Below are positions 29,463 to 36,396 of a stretch of DNA of 37,495 nucleotides, piece after piece. The notes beneath the pieces are model-generated. The model was given only the letters and a program-made list of their open reading frames with translations. It was not told where the DNA came from and did not search any database. A program made the translations under genes and the position numbers. How positions within the stretch are numbered: the first letter of the stretch is position 1; each line of letters begins with the position of its first letter. Source of the DNA: a bacterium (GTDB taxonomy: Bacteria > Sysuimicrobiota > Sysuimicrobiia > Sysuimicrobiales > Segetimicrobiaceae); NCBI GenBank assembly GCA_035703895.1, contig DASSXJ010000152.1, forward strand, positions 1-37,495. The letters are read 5' to 3'.

Positions 29463-29578
29463 GGAGAAGACCTTGTGCCCGCGGCCCGTGCCGTAGTCCC
29501 GCGTTGGGAGGGGATAGCCCCCGGCCCGGTCGAACACCATCGGTTACGGTGGGCGCGGGCGGTCCAGGGAGTGGTGGG

Positions 29579-30367
29579 GTGACGGCCGGAGCTGACGACG
29601 CGCTGCTCACGGTCGAGCGCGTCTCGCTGGAATTTGGCGGCCTCGCGGTCCTCCACGACGTTTCCCTCGAGATCCGGCCCCGCGAGCGGCTCGCCGTGAT
29701 CGGGCCCAACGGAGCCGGGAAAACCAGCCTGCTCAACTGCATCAACGGCTTCTATCATCCCAGCGCCGGCGGGATCGTGTACCGAGACCACGACATCACC
29801 CGCGCGGCCCCGCACGAGATCGCTCGGCTCGGTGTCGGCCGCACGTTCCAAAACATCGAGCTCTTCACGGGCGCGACCGTGCTCGACAACCTGCTCTTGG
29901 CCCGTCACCGCCACATCCGGTACGGCGTGCTCGCCGCCGCGCTGTACTACGGGCGCGCGCAGGCCGAGGAGACCGTCCATCGGGCCCGGGTCGAGGAGGT
30001 CATCGACTTTCTCGAGCTCGAGCCGATCCGCCACGCGATCGTCGGCGGATTGCCCTACGGCCAGCGCAAGCGCGTCGAACTGGGACGGGCGCTCGCGACC
30101 GATCCGGAACTCCTCCTGCTCGACGAGCCGATGGCCGGGATGACGATTCAAGAGAAACAGGACATGGTCCGGTTCGTCGTCGACGCGAACGAGGCGCTCG
30201 GCATCACGATCCTGCTGATCGAGCACGATATGGGCGTCGTCATGGACGTGGCCCACCGGGTCTGTGTCCTGGACTTCGGCGATGTGATCGGTGAAGGGAC
30301 GCCGGACGCCATCCGGTCGAACGCCCGGGTGGTGCGGGCGTACTTGGGCGAGGAGGTCGTCCGGTGA
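29579..30367 (+). CDS. livG: Liv-type ABC transporter ATP-binding protein 1 (LivG)
   Basis: This 262-residue ATPase starts at a GTG inside GTGGTGGGGTGA. It shows Walker A GPNGAGKTSLLNCINGFY, the Q-loop in RTFQNIELFTG, a divergent ABC signature (LPYGQRKRVELGRALA, where the usual LSGGQ is LPYGQ, as in many LivG proteins) and Walker B LLLLDEPMAGM with the D-loop, then the His switch LIEHDM. It pairs with LivF to drive the LivH/LivM channel. Its stop overlaps the start of the acyl-CoA ligase gene (GTGA). The 5' region is divergent from the polyamine operon. Confidence 0.95.
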   Translation: MTAGADDALLTVERVSLEFGGLAVLHDVSLEIRPRERLAVIGPNGAGKTSLLNCINGFYHPSAGGIVYRDHDITRAAPHEIARLGVGRTFQNIELFTGATVLDNLLLARHRHIRYGVLAAALYYGRAQAEETVHRARVEEVIDFLELEPIRHAIVGGLPYGQRKRVELGRALATDPELLLLDEPMAGMTIQEKQDMVRFVVDANEALGITILLIEHDMGVVMDVAHRVCVLDFGDVIGEGTPDAIRSNARVVRAYLGEEVVR

Positions 30368-32289
30368 CGCCCGCGATGGGCGATTCGTTGGGGCTGACGC
30401 TTCCCCAACTCCTGGCCGCCCGCGCGGCGGGACCGGAGGGTGGACGCATCGCGCTCCGCTACAAGGATCGAGGCATCTGGCAGGAGTTCACGTGGCAGGA
30501 CTACCAGGCGCAGGCCCGCGCGTTTGGGTTGGGGCTCGTGGCGCTGGGCCTCGCGCCGGGCGAGAAGGTCGCGATCCTGAGCGAGAACCGGCCAGAGTGG
30601 CTGGTGGCCGAGGTCGGGACGTGCGCCGTCGGAGGGATCGCGGTGGGCGTGTACCAGGACGCCATCGCCCGGGAGATCGGGTACGTCGTCGATCACGCCG
30701 ATGCGACCTATGTCGTCGCCGAGGACCAGGAGCAACTGGACAAGATCCTGGACGTCCGAGCCGCGCTCCCGAAGGTGCGGAAGATCATTACGGTGGATCC
30801 CAAGGGGATGCACCGCGTGCACGATCGCGACGTCATGCGGTTCCCCGACGTGGTCGACCTGGGCCGGCGGTATGACCGCGATCATCCTGGCGTGTTCGAG
30901 GAATGCCTCCAGAGCGGCAAGCCGGAGGACATCGCCAACATCGTGTACACCTCCGGCACGACGGGGGCCCCAAAGGGGGCGATGCTCACCCACCGGAGCC
31001 TGATCAACATGGCGGTCACCTTTGCCGCCGTGGATCCGGTGCGTCCGAGCGACCAGCTGTTTTCGTACCTCCCCCTGCCGTGGATCGGGGAGCTCGCCAT
31101 GGCCGTCGCCACAGCGCTCGCGTTCGGGGTGACCGTGAACTTTCCGGAGGAGGTCGAGACGACGCGCAGCGACGGCCGGGAGATCGGGGCCCACGTCCTC
31201 TTCGCACCGCCCCGGCTCTGGGAGGCGCTGACCAGCCAGGTCCAGGTCAAGATCATGGACACCACCCCGTTCAAGCGGGCCGCCTACCGCCTGGCGTTGC
31301 GGTGGGGGTATCGGGTCGCCGACAAGCGCCTGCGGCGAGAGCGGTTGACCATCATCGACCGCTGCCTGTACTCGCTCGGGTATCTGCTGGCGTTTCGGGC
31401 GGTCCTGGACGACATGGCGATGCTGCGCATCCGCCACGCGTACACCGGCGGCGCGGCGCTGGGGCCGGACACGTTCCGGTTCCTCCGCGCCCTCGGGCTC
31501 AACATCAAGCAGCTGTACGGGCAGACCGAGATCGCCGGATACAGTTGCGTGCACCGGGACGACGATGTCCGGTTCGAGACGGTCGGCCGTCCCACGCCGG
31601 GGGTGGAGGTCCGCATCTCGCCCGAGGGCGAGATCCTCGAGCGCAGCGACAGTGTATTTCTCGGCTACTATAAGGACCCCCACGCCACGCGTGAGGCGCT
31701 GGCGGACGGATGGCTGCACACCGGGGACGCCGGATACTTGACCGAAGACGGGCACGTGGTGGTGATCGACCGCCTGGCCGATGTGATGCGCCTGGCCGAC
31801 GGGACGTTGTTCTCTCCGCAGTTCATCGAGAACAAGTTGAAATTCAGCCCGTTCGTTCGCGAGGCGGTCGTGGTCGGTCACGGCCGCCCGTTTGTCACCG
31901 CCATCCTGAACATCGACCTGGCGGTCGTGGGCAAGTGGGCCGAGGACCGGCAGATCGCCCACACCACCTACACCGACCTCTCCCAGAAGCCCGAGGTCTA
32001 CACGCTGATTGCCGATGAGGCGCGCCGCGCGAACGAGACGCTGCCCAGCGCCGCCCGGATCCGGCGATTCGTCCTTCTCTATAAGGAATTGGATGCCGAC
32101 GATGGCGAGCTGACCCGCACGCGCAAGGTCCGGCGCCGCGTGATCGCCGAGCGCTACGCCGATCTCATCGAGGCGCTGTACGGAGGCCGCCCCGACCGCG
32201 TCTCCGTGCGGGCGACGATCACCTACCAGGACGGGACGACGGCGGTGGTGGAAACTGCGGTGCGCGTGGTGGAGGTGCCTGTGTCGTGA
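30364..32289 (+). CDS. Long-chain-type acyl-CoA ligase (AMP-forming) inside the liv operon
   Basis: This 641-residue protein is an adenylate-forming enzyme of the long-chain fatty acyl-CoA synthetase type (FAA1/FadD15-like length). The AMP-binding P-loop is IVYTSGTTGAPKGAMLTHRS. The second motif is QLYGQTEIAGYSC, then GWLHTGDAGYLTEDGHVVVI and DRLADVMRLADG, the hinge before the C-terminal lid. The hinge region reads DRLADVM where DR.K is usual, as in other long-chain members. It would activate a carboxylic acid with ATP and CoA. It sits between livG and livH with 4-nt overlaps on both sides, so it is made in step with the transporter. This suggests the imported compound, or a product of it, is converted to a CoA thioester. 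The substrate is not predictable. Confidence 0.93.
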   Translation: MTPAMGDSLGLTLPQLLAARAAGPEGGRIALRYKDRGIWQEFTWQDYQAQARAFGLGLVALGLAPGEKVAILSENRPEWLVAEVGTCAVGGIAVGVYQDAIAREIGYVVDHADATYVVAEDQEQLDKILDVRAALPKVRKIITVDPKGMHRVHDRDVMRFPDVVDLGRRYDRDHPGVFEECLQSGKPEDIANIVYTSGTTGAPKGAMLTHRSLINMAVTFAAVDPVRPSDQLFSYLPLPWIGELAMAVATALAFGVTVNFPEEVETTRSDGREIGAHVLFAPPRLWEALTSQVQVKIMDTTPFKRAAYRLALRWGYRVADKRLRRERLTIIDRCLYSLGYLLAFRAVLDDMAMLRIRHAYTGGAALGPDTFRFLRALGLNIKQLYGQTEIAGYSCVHRDDDVRFETVGRPTPGVEVRISPEGEILERSDSVFLGYYKDPHATREALADGWLHTGDAGYLTEDGHVVVIDRLADVMRLADGTLFSPQFIENKLKFSPFVREAVVVGHGRPFVTAILNIDLAVVGKWAEDRQIAHTTYTDLSQKPEVYTLIADEARRANETLPSAARIRRFVLLYKELDADDGELTRTRKVRRRVIAERYADLIEALYGGRPDRVSVRATITYQDGTTAVVETAVRVVEVPVS

Positions 32290-33173
32290 CGATCCTCCTA
32301 CAGCTTGTCGTCACCGGGGTTGTGGTGGGCATGGTGTACGCTTTGGCGGCGCTCGGGTTCGTGCTGATCTACAAGGCCAGCCGCGTGATCAACTTCGCGC
32401 AGGGGTACTTCCTCGCGCTCGGCGCGTTCGGGGCCCTGGCGATCGCGCAGCTCACCCATCTTCCATTCATCCTCGCCGTGATCGCGAGCATCGCCGCGAG
32501 CGCGCTCCTCGGCCTGCTCGTTGAGCGAATCCTGCTGCGGCCGATGATCGGGGAGCCGGTGATTGCGGTGATCATGGTCACGATCGGCCTGGCCGCCGTG
32601 CTCCGCGGCGGGATCGTGCTGGTGTGGGGCGCCGGGAACTTCGGGTTCCCGCAGGTGCTTCCCGAGGCGCCGCTGACGCTGGGTCCGCTGATCGTGTCCC
32701 CCGTGCACCTCGGCGCGCTTGGTATCTCACTCGCATTCCTGGCGGTGTTTGCGTTCTTCTTCCGCAACACCACGCTGGGGGTGGCGATGCGCGCGGTGGC
32801 CGACGACCAGCAGGCGGCGCAGTCGCTCGGGGTCAGCGTCCGCCGCATCTTCGCCGTGTCGTGGGCGATCGCGGCGGGCGTCGCCGCGGTGGCCGGCGTG
32901 GTCGTGAGCAGCCTCAACGGATTGAACGCCGATGCGCTGAGTTTCATCGGCCTCAAAGTGTTTCCGGCGGTGATCCTGGGGGGACTCGATAGTGTCCCGG
33001 GCGCGGTGGTCGGCGGGGTGGCGATCGGGGTGCTCGAGAACCTGGCCGGCGGGTACCTCGACCCCCTCGTGGGCGGCGGGACGAAAGAGGTGGCGCCGTT
33101 TGTGGTCCTGGTGCTCGTGTTGATGCTGCGGCCCTATGGGCTGTTCGGTACCGTGGAGATCGAGCGTGTGTGA
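32286..33173 (+). CDS. livH: Liv-type ABC transporter permease (LivH)
   Basis: This 295-residue membrane protein has about eight hydrophobic helices. Family features are GMVYALAALGFVLIYKASRV and INFAQGYFLALGAFGAL near the N-terminus, and the late loop RAVADDQQAAQSLGVSVRRI that contacts the ATPase. GLKVFPAVILGGLDSVPGAV is the other conserved LivH stretch. It forms half of the channel with LivM. The GTG start overlaps the acyl-CoA ligase stop (GTGA). Confidence 0.95.
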   Translation: MTILLQLVVTGVVVGMVYALAALGFVLIYKASRVINFAQGYFLALGAFGALAIAQLTHLPFILAVIASIAASALLGLLVERILLRPMIGEPVIAVIMVTIGLAAVLRGGIVLVWGAGNFGFPQVLPEAPLTLGPLIVSPVHLGALGISLAFLAVFAFFFRNTTLGVAMRAVADDQQAAQSLGVSVRRIFAVSWAIAAGVAAVAGVVVSSLNGLNADALSFIGLKVFPAVILGGLDSVPGAVVGGVAIGVLENLAGGYLDPLVGGGTKEVAPFVVLVLVLMLRPYGLFGTVEIERV

Positions 33174-33192
33174 CCTGGGCCGACCGCCCAAG

Positions 33193-33234
33193 ACGCGCAC
33201 ATGAGCACGCGCACATGAGGACGCGCGCGTGAGG
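33193..33234 (+). repeat. Three 14-bp tandem repeats carrying chained start/stop codons before livM
   Basis: Copies are at 33193 (ACGCGCACATGAGC), 33207 (ACGCGCACATGAGG) and 33221 (ACGCGCGCGTGAGG). Each contains ATGA or GTGA. ATG 33201 opens a 5-codon frame that stops at 33216-33218 inside the next ATGA, and ATG 33215 opens another that stops at 33230-33232 inside the GTGA whose GTG (33229) starts livM. The result is two mini-ORFs linked stop-to-start into livM. Whether they are translated is unknown. Confidence 0.75.
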
Positions 33235-34293
33235 AGATTCGTCTTCTCCGACTGCGGGGACTTCAAGACCCGGTACGAACAGGAAGCCGCGCTGTTTCCG
33301 AACGATGTGGGCCGTCTCGCCCTCTGCGTCGCGCTCGTCATCTGGTTTCTGGCTATACCCGCCCTCGCGGGACCGTATCTGCTGTCCATCGTCAACCTGA
33401 CCGGGGTCGCGATCATCGGCGCTACGGGATTGAACCTGTTAACGGGCTACACTGGCCAGATCACAATTGGGCACGGCGCGTTCATGGGGGTCGGCGCCTA
33501 TACGGCGGCGATCCTGGCCGCGCGGGTCCATCTGCCTTTCCTCGTCGTAATCCCCCTCGCCGGGCTGGTCACGGCCGGGGTGGGGGCGTTCTTCGGCATC
33601 CCGTCCCTCCGGCTCAAGGGCCTGTACCTGGCGATCGCCACGCTCGCGGCGCAGTTCATCCTCGAGTATGTGTTCCTCCACTGGGACTGGTTGACCCGGG
33701 GTACCTCGGGCTTCCCCGTTCCTACCGCGAGGATCGGCCGGTGGGCGGTGGTCGGAGAGCGCCCATTCTTCTGGGTGATCGGGGCCGGAGTCGTGCTGAT
33801 CACGTGGCTCAATCTCAACCTCCTGAGAACCCGCGTCGGCCGGGCCTTCGTGGCGATCCGGGACAACGATCGGGCGGCGTCCGCGATCGGGATCCCTCTA
33901 TTCGGCTACAAACTGCAGGCGTTTTTCCTCAGCGCCTTCATGGTCGGCGTGGCCGGAGCGCTGTACGCGTACTACATCGGCGTCGTGACGCCGGGCAGGT
34001 TCAGCCTGGAGCTGTCGATCGATTATCTCGCGATGGGGATCGTGGGCGGGCTCGGCACCGCCCTCGGCCCGATCTATGGGGCGGTGGTGATCACGGTGCT
34101 CCCGGAGATTCTGCGGTCTCTCAGCCAGGCGCTGAGCGGTGTGTTTCCGAACATCACCACCGCCCTCAATGCCCTGCGGGACGTGGTCTTTGGGATCGTC
34201 ATCATCGCCTTCCTGATCTTCGAACCCGAAGGATTGGCGGACCGATGGCGGGTGCTGCGCGCATACTTCAAGCAATGGCCGTTCGCGTACTGA
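33229..34293 (+). CDS. livM: Liv-type ABC transporter permease (LivM)
   Basis: This 354-residue membrane protein has about ten hydrophobic helices. Conserved features are GLNLLTGYTGQITIGHGAFM, YLAIATLAAQFILEYVF and RVGRAFVAIRDNDRAASAIG (the ATPase-contact loop), then YLAMGIVGGLGTALGPIYGA. The only in-frame start that fits is the GTG at 33229, which is the third unit of a 14-bp repeat and lacks an independent Shine-Dalgarno; initiation may depend on re-initiation from the mini-ORFs. The N-terminal ~25 residues (RRFVFSDCGDFKTRYEQEAA) are an unusually polar cytoplasmic extension. Confidence 0.94.
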   Translation: MRRFVFSDCGDFKTRYEQEAALFPNDVGRLALCVALVIWFLAIPALAGPYLLSIVNLTGVAIIGATGLNLLTGYTGQITIGHGAFMGVGAYTAAILAARVHLPFLVVIPLAGLVTAGVGAFFGIPSLRLKGLYLAIATLAAQFILEYVFLHWDWLTRGTSGFPVPTARIGRWAVVGERPFFWVIGAGVVLITWLNLNLLRTRVGRAFVAIRDNDRAASAIGIPLFGYKLQAFFLSAFMVGVAGALYAYYIGVVTPGRFSLELSIDYLAMGIVGGLGTALGPIYGAVVITVLPEILRSLSQALSGVFPNITTALNALRDVVFGIVIIAFLIFEPEGLADRWRVLRAYFKQWPFAY

Positions 34294-34340
34294 GATCGTT
34301 GTGGCCGGACCGCCGCCGGAGCCGGGGTCCGAGACCCTGA

Positions 34341-34348
34341 GGGAGGTG
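34341..34348 (+). promoter_or_regulatory. Strong Shine-Dalgarno for the substrate-binding protein
   Basis: GGGAGGTG lies 6 nt before the ATG at 34355, one of the best ribosome sites in the window. It sets the start of the binding protein, which must be made in excess over the membrane subunits, and rules out the earlier in-frame GTG at 34301. Confidence 0.7.
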
Positions 34349-34354
34349 GGAAGC

Positions 34355-35533
34355 ATGAGACGACGCGAGGTGCTCACCGCAGTGGGGGGAGCGGCGGCCG
34401 TCCTGATCACCCGATCGTGGAAGGCGTCGGCGCAGGCGCAGGCGGTGAAGTTGGGCGCGCTGTTCGACATTACCGGAGCCACGGGTGACATCGGCGCCCA
34501 CTACGCCGACGGCTTTCGCGACTACATTCGTTGGACCAACGAGCACGGCGGCATTCGGAACGGGATGAAAGTGGACCTGCTCTTTACCGACTATCAGTAC
34601 AAGCCGGATCAGGCCATCGCCTTCGTCAAGAAGCTGGCGGAGCAGGACCAGGTGCCGGCGATCAGCGGCTGGGGAACGGGGGACTCGATCCTCATGAAAC
34701 CCCAAATCGAGAGCGCCGGTGTCCCGTACATCCCGGCGAGTTTTCACGCCGGCCTGCTTGACCCGCCGAACGAGTGGATCTGGCTGATCGGGCCGTCCTA
34801 CACCGACCACATGAAGGCATTGCTCGATTACATCAAGCGGACGCACAAGGGCATCGGGAAGGCGAGGGTGGCGCTCTGCGTCAACAACTCGGACTTCGGC
34901 CGGTCGCCGGTCGGGCCGGCGAAGGAGTACGGCCCGAAGATCGGCATCGACATCGTCGGCGTCGAGGAAGTGGCCGCCGGAACTATTGACGCCACGAGCC
35001 AGCTGCTGAACTTGAAGCGCTTCGCCCCGACCCACATCATCAACCAGAACGTGGCGCGTCCCTCTGCGATCGTGATCCGCGATTCGCGGAAACTGGGGAT
35101 CAACGCGCAGGTCTTGGGGATCCACTACACCGGGGACGAGCTGCTGTTCGAACTGGCCGGGGATGCGGTGGACGGGGTCATCGCGAGTTCGTTCGTCAGC
35201 AACTGGTTCGAAAAGGTCCCAGGCATGACTCAGGTCCAGCAGATCAATGCAGCGTATCATCCCGACGCCAAGGTCCGACCGCTCCACTACACGCAGGGGA
35301 TCGTCCACGCCATGGTGTGGGTGGAGATCTTCAAGCGCGCGCAAACGGTGGACCGGGCCGGGATCGCCAAGGTGCTGAACGGGGGGTTCAGCATGACGAC
35401 CGGGGGGCTGACGGCTCCGATCACGTATGGGAAGGACGACCGGAAAGGCGCGGATGGGATCAAGCTCTTCCGGGCCGATATCAAGACGAAACAGTTCAAG
35501 CCCATTACGGATTGGTACGAGGCGCCGGCGTGA
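34355..35533 (+). CDS. Liv-type ABC transporter substrate-binding protein
   Basis: This 392-residue protein has a Tat-like signal (MRRREVLTAVGGAAAVLITR ending KASAQA). The mature part begins VKLGALFDITGATGDIGAHY, the usual start of type I periplasmic binding proteins of the LivJ/HAAT family. Further family segments are AIAFVKKLAEQDQVPAISGW, INAAYHPDA and QGIVHAMVWVEIFKRAQTVD. These proteins bind branched-chain amino acids, amides, aromatic acids or other short carboxylates outside the membrane and deliver them to LivHM. The SGWGTGD loop at the binding cleft is not diagnostic for a ligand. The CoA ligases around it suggest a carboxylic acid. The stop overlaps the livF start (GTGA). Confidence 0.93.
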   Translation: MRRREVLTAVGGAAAVLITRSWKASAQAQAVKLGALFDITGATGDIGAHYADGFRDYIRWTNEHGGIRNGMKVDLLFTDYQYKPDQAIAFVKKLAEQDQVPAISGWGTGDSILMKPQIESAGVPYIPASFHAGLLDPPNEWIWLIGPSYTDHMKALLDYIKRTHKGIGKARVALCVNNSDFGRSPVGPAKEYGPKIGIDIVGVEEVAAGTIDATSQLLNLKRFAPTHIINQNVARPSAIVIRDSRKLGINAQVLGIHYTGDELLFELAGDAVDGVIASSFVSNWFEKVPGMTQVQQINAAYHPDAKVRPLHYTQGIVHAMVWVEIFKRAQTVDRAGIAKVLNGGFSMTTGGLTAPITYGKDDRKGADGIKLFRADIKTKQFKPITDWYEAPA

Positions 35534-36396
35534 CCCCGGCGCGTGCCCCGGCCGAGGCGCCGGGGATGTCGGCAGGCGGGGACGGGTCCGCGGGGCGCGA
35601 TCCAGCGGAACCGCTCCTCGTCAACAACATCGAGGTCGTGTACCATGACGTGATCCAAGTACTGAAAGGCGTGTCGCTCAGCGTCGCGCAGGCGCGGATC
35701 GTTGCGCTCCTCGGGACGAACGGCGCCGGAAAGACGACGACGCTACGGGCGATCTCCGGGCTGCTCAAGACCGAGGACGGCCGCATTCGGGACGGCACGA
35801 TCACCTACGCCGGGATGCGGATCGACGGTCTCCCGCCCGAGACGATCGTCCGGCGTGGGATTGTCCAGGTGCTGGAAGGCCGGCGGGTGTTCAAGCACCT
35901 CACCGTGGAAGAGAACCTCAGGGTGGGGGCGGTGGTGAGCGCGGACGCGTTTCCCGAACGGCGGGACCTCGTCTATAGCTACTTCCCCGCACTCGAGCGC
36001 CACGCCCGCCGCCTCGCCGGGTACCTGTCCGGGGGTGAGCAGCAGATGATCGCGATCGGCCGGGCGCTCGTTGCCCGGGCGCGGCTCCTGCTCCTCGATG
36101 AACCGTCGCTCGGGCTCTCGCCTCGCCTGGTGGAGGAGATCTTCGGCATCATCCGGCGGCTCCGGGATGAACAGGGGATCACGGTGCTCCTGGTGGAGCA
36201 GAACGCCCGCCAGGCGCTCGGGATCGCGGACTACGGGTACGTGATGGAGGGCGGCAAGATCGTCATGGAGGGAACCGCGGGCGCGCTCCTGGGCAACCCC
36301 GACATCAAAGAGTTCTACCTCGGGCTCACGGAGGCGGGGATCCGCCGCGACTACGGCGCGTTCAAGTACTATCGGAGGCGCAAGCGCTGGCTGTAG
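35530..36396 (+). CDS. livF: Liv-type ABC transporter ATP-binding protein 2 (LivF)
   Basis: This 288-residue ATPase starts at a GTG overlapping the binding-protein stop; a Met 12 residues in is an alternative. An N-terminal ~33-residue low-complexity extension precedes the domain. Walker A is LLGTNGAGKTTTLRAISGLL, the Q-loop region VQVLEGRRVFKHLTVEENLR, the signature YLSGGEQQMIAIGRALVARA, Walker B LLLLDEPSLGLSP, and the His-switch position is VLLVEQNARQALG, where Gln replaces His as is usual in LivF. The C-terminus has an extra basic tail (YYRRRKRWL). It works with LivG. Confidence 0.95.
   Translation: MTPARAPAEAPGMSAGGDGSAGRDPAEPLLVNNIEVVYHDVIQVLKGVSLSVAQARIVALLGTNGAGKTTTLRAISGLLKTEDGRIRDGTITYAGMRIDGLPPETIVRRGIVQVLEGRRVFKHLTVEENLRVGAVVSADAFPERRDLVYSYFPALERHARRLAGYLSGGEQQMIAIGRALVARARLLLLDEPSLGLSPRLVEEIFGIIRRLRDEQGITVLLVEQNARQALGIADYGYVMEGGKIVMEGTAGALLGNPDIKEFYLGLTEAGIRRDYGAFKYYRRRKRWL

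Noticed and set aside
28165-29496. A 443-codon plus-strand frame opposite the speE and arginine decarboxylase genes
   Set aside because: Both minus-strand genes carry clear catalytic motifs and overlapping starts. The plus-strand frame is compositional.
30148-31962. A 604-codon minus-strand frame opposite the acyl-CoA ligase
   Set aside because: It is antisense to a protein with intact AMP-binding motifs; the translation has no domain or membrane segments.
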